NCBI RefSeq assembly: GCF_026212465.1
Contig: NC_080055.1
Span: forward strand, 21,053,252 to 21,117,251
Length of the DNA: 64,000 nucleotides
Direction of reading: 5' to 3'
Source of the DNA: Amaranthus tricolor
Lineage: Eukaryota; Streptophyta; Magnoliopsida; Caryophyllales; Amaranthaceae
In this document: positions 19,964-31,752 of the stretch, piece after piece
How positions within the stretch are numbered: position 1 is the first letter of the stretch
Layout of the letters: each line of letters begins with the position of its first letter
Translations under genes and position numbers: made by a program
Notes under the pieces: generated by a model
Databases searched by the model: none
Told to the model about the DNA's origin: nothing
The model's input: the letters and a program-made list of their open reading frames with translations, nothing else

Positions 19964-20145
19964 AGAGGTGTTCATTGGGTCATGGGGTAAATTTTGGGTC
20001 AAGTGTTTCAGATCGGTTTAAAATTGAGTCTTGTGTCCGTATTGTTTTTTACATTATTTTAACTTCATTTTGATGTCTGCTTAAGTCAGGTTCGATTTCA
20101 AGGTTGGGTGAATATCGGGTTATTGTGTCTATTTTAAACACCTCT
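19964..20145. mobile_element. 182-bp MITE with 10-bp flanking repeat
   Basis: The ends are AGAGGTGTTC and, reverse-complemented, AGAGGTGTTT. A perfect direct repeat ATCAAGTATA flanks the element (19,954-19,963 and 20,146-20,155). A TSD of 9-10 bp points to a Mutator-type transposase. It lies about 540 bp past the subtilase stop. Confidence 0.8.
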
Positions 20146-20155
20146 ATCAAGTATA

Positions 20156-20613
20156 TCCACTTTTCATTTGTATGAGGCTATTTCATTATACCGTTATTTT
20201 ATTTTTGTAAAATTTTCAGTTTTGCCTATCCCCTCAAAAAAAACAATGCTCTGATTTTATACCCTTTAGTAAAATTATTTAGCAAATTTATGAAAAGATA
20301 CAAATAAAGTTAAAAGTCAAGAGTTTGGATCAAATGAGTGGAAAATAAAAAAATGACGGATTAAATTTTTAGCATTAAAAAAAGATCATATATGATATTG
20401 TATGCAAATAAATTGACTTTATTTTTTTTTCTTTGTGAATTATTAATAAATAAATATGTTTAATGCCGTTTTTTATCAATCAACATTGAAATTGACTTCA
20501 TTCTTTTTTTGTGTCAATGAATAAGAAAAAATGCCGTATTTCTTTTATAGTAGTAATATAAAATAAAAAATAGTAATAATCAATTGTCATATTGACATAT
20601 GAATGATGTTTAG
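20156..20613. other. AT-rich intergenic stretch, no gene seen
   Basis: A-rich and T-rich sequence without a recognised element between the MITE and the solo LTR. Confidence 0.5.
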
Positions 20614-20618
20614 CTTAC

Positions 20619-22462
20619 TGTAATATCCGAGATATCATTAAAAAAAATAATAAATAAAATAAAATAAAAACAGGAAAATAAATAATTAATAATATAAAAT
20701 TTAGAAAATTTAAACAAAATAATAAATTTGTTTAGAAAATTATACGTTTAAAACTAAAAAAAGAGAAAAAAATTAGGTTTAAATAAAATAAATAATTAAA
20801 ATGAAATAAGATAAAAAAAAAAAACCTCAAAAATTGAGGAGTAATTTTAATATAAAAAACATAATTGAATTTGAAAAACCCATTTACACAGTTAGCTAAA
20901 AAAATATTTCAAAATTAAACTTACTTCCCTCACTTCCTAAAATAACTCCTCATTTAACTCGATCATCCTTCCCACTCTTCCATTTGATTCTAATCAACAT
21001 TATTCCTCTATTATAAATTAAGCAATTTACTCTTTAAATTATTTCACCATATTAATTTTCTTTCTTCTTCTTATTCTTTTTTTTTTCTCTCATCAACTAT
21101 TTGTCTTTCTTTACATCTACTATTTTCATTTTTTTTTCACCTTGATAGTATTTTTCAATCTTTAGATATTTTCTATCTACAAATTACAAACAACAATTAT
21201 ACTTCAAACGTCAAGTTCGTAATAGAAGCGCACATTTATATTCTAGGGCTGTTTCACAAGGTAATTCTCAATGTCTATCCAGTTAAGGTTGAAACGTGAT
21301 TTTGTATGATATATTATACTTTTTATATCTTATTCTCAAAAAGATATTTACTACTATTTTGTTACATAATTAATTTATAATATTATTATTTTGATGAAAA
21401 TTATATTATTATTTTAATAATGATTTTAAAATACGGTTGAATTGAAAAGAGAAGTATTTATGATATTAATTGTTGTTGTCACCTATCGATATTAAAATGG
21501 TGATTTGTTAAATGAGATTTCAGTTGGATATTTTTGAGATATATTTTTCTTGGGAAAATATATGATCCTAAAATAAAATAAACAATGTATGTTTGATTAT
21601 ATGTTTGTGTGCTCGCGACTAATTATTAAAATCTATTAAATCACGTAAACTGTAACATGAGGGAAATGAAGCTCTTATATTTGTTGTGATCCAAGTATAA
21701 GAGTGATAAACAGGTTGCCCTGTTTGGTTAGTATAGCTGCCGAAATATTATTATTTCTGCTACTTGATATGATGTTTGGTTTTCCTTCTATTTGTTGTGA
21801 TCCAAATAGGAGGGGTGTGCACACTAGGATTACCTGAGACTACTATGCTGGCCTTGATTAATTATTTGGGGTGACGACCTCTTGATGAAGTAGGTATAGG
21901 GGTAAAGTCTCGGCCTGCTGGCGTTCTCGTTCCCTCAAATTAATAATTCGATATATGTGTTATCATTATTAAATATCAAATAAATTAATTGGTTTATATG
22001 ATAATATATTATTTTCATAAATTGATTTTTTTTACTCAGCTTTATATTATTTTTCCAAAATTATTTTCAACTCAATTATATTTTATTTTCTTAAATCATT
22101 TTCAAACTAAACAGTTTTACGGGATGAAGTTGGAATTACTAAATTTTCTAAATTTGGGAGTTTTTCCCTTGTCTTTCTTGCATTCTTATTTTTCCAAGTT
22201 ATTGATCGCGTGGGATCGTAGAGTGAGGTTCAACTAGAAAATTAGTTTTGATTAGTAGTCATGTCTCAGTTAAAATTTCACTTCCAATTGTAAAAATTAT
22301 TTAGTCGTTAAATTGTATAATTAGATATTTTATAGTTGTTTAGCCTTACATTTATTCCTTATCAGGAATAGATGTGGCGATAATATTCTCATGATTATCT
22401 TTGGTTTATGTTTTTCCTAAAAAATTTTTTTTAAAATTAGACCTAATTATGGGGTGTTTACA
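20619..22462. mobile_element. Solo LTR (probable Ty3/gypsy), 1.84 kb
   Basis: Starts TGTAATATCCGAG and ends GGGGTGTTTACA. A perfect 5-bp direct repeat CTTAC flanks it (20,614-20,618 and 22,463-22,467). There is no internal domain next to it. The TGTAATA...TGTTTACA ends resemble chromovirus LTRs. Confidence 0.85.
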
Positions 22463-22707
22463 CTTACAACATAATTAATTAATACTCATAAAAGCTTGAC
22501 ATTTATAATTTTACTTAATCTTTATTAATATGTATATTATGATTAATTTTATAAATAATAGGGGTTTTAAATGTAACAATTTTCTTATATATGAACTTTG
22601 ATGAATCATATACAAGAATTCCATTGTTTTATTTTATGTGAAAATTTAAATTTGTGACCTTTGGATATCTTATATCAAATATTACTTCCTCCCTTCAAAA
22701 CTATTTA

Positions 22708-22962
22708 CTCCCTCCGTTTTTTTGTTTCACACTTTAAGTTTTTTCAATTTAGCAGAAAGAAATTTAAATTTGATTTTTGAAGTATATATTGAAAACAAAA
22801 TATATTCATGTGGCATTTTGTTAGATTCGTCTTGATGCAAAGAATTTTAATGTATAACTTTTACAATTTTTCATGATGCTTACTAAGAGATATCGAAACT
22901 CCAAATTTACTTTGAAATGCGTGCAAAAAATAAAGTAGACAAACAAAAAGGAACAAAGAGAA
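22708..22962. mobile_element. Stowaway MITE
   Basis: The left end is CTCCCTCCGTTTTTTTGTTT. The right end, reverse-complemented, reads ATTCTCTTTGTTCCTTTTTG. TA flanks both ends (22,706-22,707 and 22,963-22,964). Length 255 bp. Confidence 0.7.
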
Positions 22963-22964
22963 TA

Positions 22965-23858
22965 CATCATTGGTGATATGATAATAAAAAAAGTCACTTC
23001 CAATGCATTTTGTCTATTTTACCATTTTTTGGATGATAGACGAAAAACAATGAATTGATAAATGAGATTAAAATAAGAATAAAATAGAAAATTATAATTT
23101 TTTTTGCTAAAGATAGAAATAGTGTAAGTATCGTGATAAAAAAATATAAATGAAAGAGCACTTTTATCCTTTAGTCATTAGTGAAAAGTCAATCATGTTT
23201 TTTTTGTGCTTAGATTATTGCATGAAAACATTTTTTTTTTCGATTATTGCATTGAATAATAAAACTCCTAATTAATAATCGTGATTTGCAAATTACCATA
23301 AAAAGACAAAAAGAATAATATTAAAATAAACAAAACTAAAAATGATAACTTAAAATAACAAAACTCTCACCATATCACATCCTACCACATAAGAATGATT
23401 TATTAATCTCATAAATAACTGTTGTTTACCAAAACCTTTCCGTATTGAATACTAGAATGATAGAGTCGATAGTCGATCTTCTCGAATTTATCAAAGTGTC
23501 AATTGCCGTGCATAGATGTGTCATATTTGTATTTGTCAACGTTTTTTAAATTATAAATAAATTTCAAAAAGAAAATCAGAAAAAAAAAAAACTTTTTCCG
23601 ACCATATCCTCCCCGCTCCCCCTTTTTCCCTTCTTCCATCCTCCCAATATTCTTCTTTTTGATTTTTTAATTAATTAAAAATTGATGGTCCCATTAATGA
23701 ATATTGAGTTGTCAATACCTCATTTTTGCTACTATTTTTTAATAATCAAATGCAGAATTATACACTAACGACTTGTCGCTCATCAATGTCACAAAAAGCC
23801 TCACTAAACTTTTTGAATTTCCAATTAGGAAAAAAAAAATAGTTTTATATATTTTTTA
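22965..23858. other. AT-rich intergenic stretch, no gene seen
   Basis: No convincing ORF, RNA or repeat boundary in this stretch. Confidence 0.5.
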
Positions 23859-24303
23859 TAGGAAAATTTACGGTCAACTTATTTATGATTTTCCTATAAT
23901 AATCTCATTTATTGATTAATCATGAATAATCCCAACTTGAAGGGGTGTTTGCCTAGAGTAAACTTGGATAACCCGATGACCTGTTATAGTAGGTAATTCA
24001 CCAAAAAAGTAAACTGAAAATTAATTTAAAATTAGAGAAAAATTTTAAAATTTTACATAAAAAATTCTAAATAATAAAAAAAATCATAAATTTTTTAAAA
24101 ATATTTTTGAACATATTTTTCGACATTTTATTTTAATTTATCTTTTTTTTAAAAAAACAAAACTTACTATAACAAGTCATCCGGTTATCGGGTTTACTCT
24201 AGGAAAATATCTCTCTAAGTTGGGATTATTCATGATTAATCAATAGGTGAGATTATTGTAGGAAAATCACGAATAAATTGGATTATTTTAGGTAATTTTT
24301 CCT
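23859..24303. mobile_element. Foldback MITE, family B, copy 1
   Basis: Long inverted arms of about 135 bases. The left arm includes ATAATCTCATTTATTGATTA, TCATGAATAATCCCAACTT and CCTAGAGTAAAC, and the right arm carries their reverse complements. The ends are AGGAAAATTTAC and TAATTTTTCCT. A second, more diverged copy lies at 42,925-43,360. Confidence 0.75.
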
Positions 24304-25003
24304 TTTTTATATAAATTTTTTTTTAGTAAAAACCGAAAAAGATAATAAGATTGTGAGGAAATTAAAAAAAAAGAGTGCAATCATTATGAAAAAGAAAATG
24401 ACATGCCAAACTAAAATAAAAAACAGAAAAGTACATAAATGTATCTTTAATGATACCTGATCATAAAAAGGTTATCTTATTATCATTGCACCCAAATTAA
24501 TCCTGCAATTTTTAGCACCACCACCGTCCTAATAATTAAAACTTAAAAGTGCAATAAATAGTGGTAATGTTTCAATAGCAACAAAGCCATATTTGGGTAG
24601 GGCAGGATTGCGTATGCACTGTGCCCCGACATAAAACTTATGAATTTCATTTTTTTATTATACAAAGAACAAGTTTTGTTAAATATACATACATTATACG
24701 CTATTTCTTTTAAAAATGCTATTAATTAAAGATTGTTTAGTGCAATTTTAAGAAATTTAATAAAATTTATAAGAATAATTCTAATTGTTCAATATAATTT
24801 TATTTATTATCAAGGATCCTGTATAGATGGATGCTGCAATTAGTGGTATTATAATGTTGCACACCAAGTTCTTAGTTGATATTTTTCATGCATGTACGTG
24901 TTGTTAGTTGAAAAATAAGTCACAACAAGTAAATGAAATAAATGTAGGAATTAGGTAAAAAAAAGATTGAGCTAGTAGATGAGATTAGAATAGAAAAATA
25001 TAA
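24304..25003. other. AT-rich intergenic stretch, no gene seen
   Basis: No gene or mobile-element boundary recognised. Confidence 0.5.
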
Positions 25004-25345
25004 TGTCAAGAAATCAATTCAATAAAAAACTTAAGCTTGAACTCGTGGCTCTAGTATATGTTTATATTCTAACACGCCCTTTCACACGAGAGCTCTTTGG
25101 GCTAAAAGTATGTTGTGGATGCAACACATGCCCTCTTTATATTAGGTGCGGAATATTCCACCATAATTAGGGGTTGTTGAGATTCAAACTCATAACCCCT
25201 TGTCATGCTGACTCTGATTTATATCACGTCAAGGAACCAACTCAACTAAAAAGTTAAACTTATAATTGAGGCTTTAGAATATGTTATATGCTCTAACACG
25301 CCTCCTCACATGAGAGTTGTCCTTTAAACTAGAAGTGTAAATACA
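25004..25345 (-). mobile_element. TRIM-like element, copy 2
   Basis: Same family as 12,204-12,429. Internal markers include GGATGCAACACATGCCCTC, GGTTGTTGAGATTCAAACTCATAACC and TCTGATTTATATCACGTCAAGGAACC. Beyond the second short LTR (ending CTCTAACA at 25,298) the internal sequence starts again (CGCCTCCTCACATGAGAG). This copy may therefore be a tandem or recombined array sharing an LTR. Confidence 0.65.
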
Positions 25346-25860
25346 ACATATAGATCAGTTTTTATAACTAATTAAAATCTAACAAAATCAGAAGATTTAC
25401 CGTGAATATAAAATATATAACAAATTAAGAGGGAAGAAGAACAATTATTATTGAATCAAGCAATTAATATATTCTTTCTTGCCTATAAGTATGTTATATC
25501 CTTCTAAGACCTTCGTTGTTGAATTTTCTTTAATAAAAAATATAGATATTGTTAGATTTATCTCTATATATAATTTTTATAAATGTAATTTATATAATTT
25601 TTTACTTATGTTTCCATTGAAAAAACAAAGGATATAATATTGTTAGATAATTTCAACAAACTCTGAAAAATATACTTAGAATTATAATAGAAGAGAAAAA
25701 TCGCCTAAGTTCTAGTAGTATATATTTTTCTCCCTAAAAATTAAGAAAGATGAAAAGAATCAGACAATGAAATGATATAAAAGTAAATATATGCTGGTTT
25801 ACCTAAAACAATTTTATCAATTTTTTCTTTTAAAATGTATAAAATACCACTATTTCTTAA
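25346..25860. other. AT-rich intergenic stretch, no gene seen
   Basis: No gene or mobile-element boundary recognised. Confidence 0.5.
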
Positions 25861-26096
25861 ATGAGACGGTTTCATGGTGAGACCATCTTTATTGGGCTGG
25901 CATTTATTGTCTTAAAATGATCATTTATAACGTTAAAGTGATCATTTATAATTTTAATATAATCACTTTTTATAGTCTTAAAGTGATTACTCATAACCTT
26001 AAAACGATTACTTATGATTTTAAAGTAAACAATTCAAGAAATAGACTATTATATAAACCCGTCTCATAGTGAGACGGCCTCATACAAAACGAGCTG
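25861..26096. mobile_element. MITE with palindromic GAGACGG ends
   Basis: The left end is ATGAGACGGTTTCATGGTGAGACC. The right end is CCCGTCTCATAGTGAGACGGCC. The interior has repeated AAAGTGATTA-type units. Each end is itself a near-palindrome around a GGTGAGAC core. Confidence 0.6.
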
Positions 26097-26471
26097 ATAA
26101 AGTACATATATCAAATATGTAATAGTGCAAGTTAAATTTCTAAAAAGGAGTTTATAGTAACTTCTTTCATTCCTCTTTCTTCTTTGAATGTATTTAAAAT
26201 CATATAAGTAAAAATAATATCATAAAGATATAAATTTTAATATTAAAATAAACGGTTCAAAACAAAAATGATAAATATCAATTTTGGTGAAAGACACCAA
26301 CCCTGATCCCTTGATCTTATGATTAGATGCTCAACCTTCCAACGTTCAATTAAACAAGATTGTTACTGTTTGATAATAAATATACATTCTGAAACAAATT
26401 GAAACATTAAAACGATTAATATGCAAAATACAACAATAAGGAATTATGTGAAATAAGAAATGTCTAAATGG

Positions 26472-26664
26472 GTTGGCATGAGAAGAAGAGAGCCAAATGT
26501 AGCCAAGGACAACTTGCCGGAAAGGGTAATAAATCTTAGCTCATACTTCCTCCGTTCTGAAATAGACACACACGTGTAAAAATATTATTATCAGTAACAA
26601 ATATAATAAAACACCCCCGGCAAGTCATCCTTGGCTGCAATTTCACTCTCTTTACTTCTTCATG
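26472..26664 (-). ncRNA. MIR169: MIR169 precursor hairpin
   Basis: On the minus strand, 26,637-26,617 is a 21-nt stretch beginning CAGCCAAGGATGACTTGC and ending CGG, which matches the mature miR169b/c form as I know it. The opposite arm (26,518-26,499) reads GGCAAGTTGTCCTTGGCTAC, the usual miR169 star. Mature strand on the 5' arm and star on the 3' arm is the family arrangement. The arms extend outward in paired form (GGCATGA-GAAG and CTTCTTCTCATGCC). The loop is about 100 nt. miR169 guides cleavage of NF-YA transcription-factor mRNAs and responds to drought, nitrogen and phosphate status in other plants. A TATA box lies about 75 bases upstream. Expression here is not shown. Confidence 0.88.
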
Positions 26665-26736
26665 CCAAATCTCCTACATAGACCTATTTTTTTGGGTGAT
26701 TTTATGATATACCCAAATTACATATATTTGTATGTC

Positions 26737-26744
26737 TATTTATA
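26737..26744 (-). promoter_or_regulatory. TATA box for the MIR169 transcript
   Basis: TATAAATA on the minus strand (plus strand TATTTATA) lies about 75 bases upstream of the hairpin base. A start about 30 bases downstream would put the hairpin near the 5' end of the primary transcript, as in many plant MIR genes. Confidence 0.5.
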
Positions 26745-26764
26745 GTAAGGAAAAAGTTTGGTAA

Positions 26765-27762
26765 GATCAAAAATATTCTTATCTTATCATAATTTGACCA
26801 TTATTGCTACAATTTTCTAAAAGTGGCATATTCCACAATTCACAATAACCCAATTATCTATTATCATTTATTGATGTGACAAATTTGTTATGGCCACAGA
26901 AATGGAATGACATTATAATGAAGCACATGTCCACACAATAAAGTAAGATATCAAATCTTCAATTGTCAACAAATAAATTTTTTATTTGAGTATTTTTGTC
27001 GGAATTCCATTTATTTTTGATGTACAAATGATAGATTTTGTTTTTATTAAATTTGAGTGGAGGATAAAACATTTAAGAAGAATAAGCAAGTTTGTGAATT
27101 TAATTAAAAGAGGAAATATTGAACTAAGTAAAAAGAATACTTTTATAGTTTTATGTCTTAATTGAGATGATAATGTTGGAAGCAGATGTAGAATGTTGGA
27201 AGAAGATTAGTTCCCGAAAATATGTCTTGGCCAAATTGAGCTAAGACTTTGAGAATCAAGATTGTCTGCATTGATTTAGAGTTTATGACATGTATATCTT
27301 GAAAGTTGATCATGTTTCTTTGTGAGGACGATTTTTATATTAGAATTTAAACGGCGTGTTTCAAACTTTAATATCACCAAGATCCAGGATATAAAGTCTT
27401 GTGATAATAACGCAATAAAATGACATAAAGATTTATGAAGTTTTCCAATTTTGACTTCTTCCTCGGAGGTGTGTAGTATCTTGCTTATATTATCACAAAG
27501 GAGTTCAAAGAACTGTCAAATTGAAACCTAACTTCCAAACCAGCCGAAGTAAAAGTTTTTTTAACCTCAATTTTGGCTACTTCTAATCACCATGATTGTG
27601 TAACTCAAAACATATTTCTTCCCAACTCTTGAAAAAAAACTTATTAAAACAATAAAATACACAAAACTCTCCTAAACCCAACTTCCAAACCAGCCAAAAT
27701 AAAAGTTTTTTTTAACCTCTTTTTCTCTTTGTTTTTAACTTCCTTCAACTTCAACAACTACT
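26765..27762. other. AT-rich region with a spaced direct repeat
   Basis: No gene recognised. Two direct copies of about 42 bases lie 150 bases apart (near 27,527 and 27,676). Both contain AACTTCCAAACCAGCC followed by AAAAGTTTTTTT and AACCTC. Confidence 0.55.
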
Positions 27763-28115
27763 TGTTGAGGAACCAACTCAACCAAAATCTTAAATTGATG
27801 ATTAAGGTATCAGGATATTTTATATATTTTAGTACCCTTTCACACGAGACTCGAGAGCCCTTTAGGCTAACAGTCTAGATGCAACACATGCCCTCCACGA
27901 ACCAGCGCTAAATATTTCACTTGAAATGAGGGGTGGTTGAGATTCTAACCTGTGACCTCTTGTTACGTTGGCTTCTGATACTAAATTAAGGAACCAATTA
28001 AACTAAAGCTTAAACATTAAAAGCGTGGATGCAGTAAACCCTTCTCATACCTGACGTTATATATCCACTTAAATAAGAAGTAGTTGAAATTAAAACTCGA
28101 AGAAACATAAGATTG
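27763..28115 (-). mobile_element. TRIM-like element, copy 3
   Basis: Contains the family markers AGGAACCAACTCAACC, GATGCAACACATGCCCTCC, GGGGTGGTTGAGATTC and GGAACCAATTAAAC. The second repeat is followed by another partial internal stretch (GTGGATGCAGTAAACCC), so, like copy 2, it seems to be a compound copy. Confidence 0.6.
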
Positions 28116-29864
28116 AAGTCTCAAAACATATTATTTACTCAAACAATTTTGATCTTATCCCTTTTCATTTCGTTTACTTACAAATTGTTCTTGCTTTAAT
28201 TATGTCTTCATACTTCTCTCAAAGTAGTTTCCACCTAAAATAAAATATAGTGGTCAGATGTAAAAAGATGGAGGTAGCGGTGCAACGCAATCATAAATGA
28301 AAATAATGGGGGAACAATACATGTATCAAAATCATCCATAATGAACCACAGCATTATAATTTCTACTCATCTTAAAAGCATCAAATCGCGCCATGATAAC
28401 GTATAAAAGCATCCTCATTGCTATCTGATAAAGACTACCATTACTTTAGCTCAAAGATATATCGATTCGACTATTATTAATTAATTAAGAGGTCTTAAAT
28501 TTTAAATTTTACATTTTTTTTATTATATGATAGATTGAGCGAAGAAGTAGATTATACAAAAATCAAACACAAAATTTTATCTGAAAAAGATAAAACCTCG
28601 TACAATTAAAGCAAGATCGAATTCTCACTTACATTTAATTAATATGAACTGATTACTGTTTAATAAAATGTTGTAATTTATGTACAAAATTACTGTTTAA
28701 TAAAGATATCAAATTTCTGACCAAATTTTACCAATAGTGTACAATTAAAGTTATCATATTACAAAATTATTTTGTGTAAAAACTTAAACTATATCAGCCA
28801 AAGAAAATCTTGTGTTCATTTAACTATATTAATAAGTCTAAAATAGATATAGTGTACAGTATTTTTAATGTGCACCTTTCCTTAATCTTCCAATCTATTT
28901 ATAAGTTCACACTCTTTACGCTCTACTTTACTTAACTATACTTTCTAACGCACACTCCTTAAATTTAAGGTTGGTGCAATACAATTTTAGTGTGCACTAA
29001 GTCCATGCAAAACCAACTCATATTAAACTTGCTCTATTGTTTTATAAATCATACTTTTACAGATCTTAATACAAAGAATTTGGTGCATTGCACAAGTTTT
29101 TATACTAGTTTCTTATAGAAAGGATTGAAATACCATTTTTAAGGCTTCAATGTTATCAATTGAAATACAAAAAATTTACTAGAAATATAGTGGATTTTTA
29201 AAAAAAATGAAGTCGTGATTGACAAAATTGGAAACGGGTCAATGTGATTAGAATCGGGTTACGATTGAAATTGACCTAGATTTTAAAGATTTTTAAATTA
29301 GGTTATGTTCAGATTGTAGGTAAAAATTTTCGAGTTATGTTCTACCTACTATTTCAGTTGGATTTCAAGTTAATATCGAATTGGATTAAAAAAATTAACA
29401 GATCTACTAAGGAGTGACCGTGCTAGTATTTTTATTGTTCCTTTACTTATACAATACATTCATATCTAAATTTGGATTTTATTCATTGTTTTTACTTTTC
29501 AAATTTGTCAAAATTATGGTTTATAACTTGAATTTGAATTTTTATGCTTCATATTAAATTTAAATTGAAAACTTTTGAATTTTGAATTTCTGTTTTAAAA
29601 CCAAATTAAATTAATGAAAGCAACTCAAATTTATATTTGATTTATTTTAATTTGTTTTGGTTTTTCCCCGAATAATGTCACCCCTAACTATTGGGATAAC
29701 AACTTTTTCATGAAAGGAAGAAGACATATCTAGAATTCTTGATGCAAACTTTCCTACCAAGTTCCAACTAAACCAATAGGATTAGTACTACAACTATAAG
29801 TTTCCTTAATTGGCTTTCATTAGCTATAAGTGTAAGATAACCTTGATAAAATTGTTTTCACAAA
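28116..29864. other. AT-rich region with one Helitron-like end
   Basis: No gene recognised. At 29,080-29,109 GGTGCATTGCAC forms a small hairpin followed by AAGTTTTTATA, then CTAG and T. This is the layout of a Helitron 3' terminus on the plus strand. Confidence 0.4.
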
Positions 29865-30082
29865 TTCTCGTGAGAGACGGTCTCCTTGAGAGACCATTTT
29901 TAATTGAGCCGGTCCATTATATATTTTTTAAAATATTGTAAGTAGGTATTAAAAATAATGCAAGTAGACATTTAAGATATTGAAAGTAGGTATTAAAAAT
30001 ACGATAAGTAGACATTAATTTTTAATAGGCTGGGCTTGAGATACGTCTCTCAAAGAGACCGTCTTTCAAGAGACTAGCTGAA
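29865..30082. mobile_element. MITE with GAGAGACGGTCTC ends, copy 1
   Basis: The left end is GTGAGAGACGGTCTCCTTGAG. The right end is CTCAAAGAGACCGTCTTTCAAGAG. The interior has four variants of AAGTAGACATTAA. The same family occurs inverted at 54,470-54,705. Confidence 0.65.
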
Positions 30083-30491
30083 TTGTTTTTGAGTTAGTAC
30101 ACAAGAAGACCCGCATAAAGAGAGAGTTAATTGCACACAAAATCGATGAAGTTCCATCCTAAAATCAATTGACAATAGGAGGAATATCCCATCAAGCTAA
30201 TATGTTAGTCAATCTTTCTCTAATTTTACAATTTGGGATTACATATGTCGGTTATTTTTCTAACAAACTTTCCATAATTCCATGCATTGATTACTGATAA
30301 ACAAATATATATATGATGCTTAACAATGGATTAACCCCCAGCTAATTACCCCAAAAAAGATTATAAGAACCTTAATCATTCTTGTTCCTAATACATAAAT
30401 TAAGGTTCAGTTCCATTTTCATTGCTTAACAACCCCCCAAAAATAAAGAGGTTTTTCCTCTAAACAAATAACCATGACACAAGTTGATATA
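30083..30491. other. 3' flank of the HMA pseudogene
   Basis: Non-coding sequence downstream of the pseudogene stop. It probably includes the former 3' UTR, with AATAAA on the plus strand only. No other feature seen. Confidence 0.5.
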
Positions 30492-31664
30492 CTATTCAGT
30501 TACAATTTCTGTGAGCCCTCCAAAAGTGGGACCTACATGACCTTGTGAACTACCACAACACTCCATTCTAAAGCTCTTGCAGCAAGTCCCAATCTCCCTC
30601 TTCCTCAAACTGTTACAAGCATGGTTAGCAATCGCGTTAGAATGACACATTCCATCCGACAAAACATGATGCTCATGCTGATAGTTATGGTGATTATGAT
30701 CGTGTCTCGAGACAGTGTTCTTGTTATGCAGATTGTTGATATTAGAACTATCATCACTATTCAGTCCCAAGTGATCACAATGCTCCTTGATCTCTAGGGA
30801 ATCGTGTTTAGTACACCCGCCAGCTTGACTCTCGAGCAGGTCTAGAAAATGATCTTCATCAGAACACATTTGTGGATCGTTAGAATGACTAGCACATTCA
30901 TGAACACAACACTGATGAATCTTAGGCGAGTGAAGCTTATCGTTGCAGGTCTGAGAAGCACATTTGACAGATTCACACGGATTAGGAGTTTTTATACGAC
31001 AGGTAGTAGTCGAACAAGAGGACTTCGGATTAGTCATCTGACAATGAGTAGTAGTCACACAGTTTTGTGCAGAACAATCTATGGGCTCGCATGACTTGGG
31101 TTTACGTTTCTGACAAGGTGTAGATGCACAACTCCGAGAAGAACATTTCACAGACTCGCAAGATTTAGGCAATGTAGTTTTGGAAAAACATTTTGTCTTA
31201 TGAGAATGACCCGATAAGAACAAGCCAAAGCACCTTGTATTATCATGTGAATGATCCGATCCCCCAAGTAGAAGCATGCTGTTACCGATCACAATCAAGC
31301 ATGTTAAGACGTCTACCAGTTCAGCAAGCCAGACCAGAGGATGGCCTGTAAAAGCAAAAGCAAGGACTCCGTCCTTAGTAGTGATCGTATCGATCACTTT
31401 TCTGCGGGTTTTTCTTGCCAATTTTATAGCTTTCGGTATCTTCCTAATGTCATTTGACATGAGAACCACATGCCCTGTTTCTGTTGCTAGTGCTGAGCGC
31501 GAAACTCCCATCGAGATACCAACATCTGTGGTTGCTAATGCAGGGGCATTGTTTACGCCATCACCTACCATAGCGGTTAGCCCCTCTTTTTTGTAGTCCG
31601 TTATAATATTTGCCTTGTCCTTGGGTAAGAGTTCGGCATGAACTGCATCTAAAGCCTGTCCGAG
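30492..31664 (-). pseudogene. Terminal exon of the HMA pseudogene, open for 390 codons
   Basis: Starts after a TTTGCAG acceptor with [20 protein letters not shown] and includes the hinge motif [10 protein letters not shown], where the second Asp of GDGxND is Asn. It retains the last membrane region ([16 protein letters not shown]). The segment between KVIDTI and GVLAFAF is a few residues shorter than in relatives. The remaining 240 or so residues are rich in Cys and His (HSHDN, CC pairs, HDHNHH), like the metal-binding tails of HMA2 and HMA4. The exon has kept its frame although upstream exons are broken. Confidence 0.85.
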
Positions 31665-31752
31665 CTGCAAATATCAAAGAACCCAGCAAATTCTTATCAA
31701 TTTTATAAGGAGCAGTTTGTAAACTTCAAAAGAGCTATGATGATACACTAGG

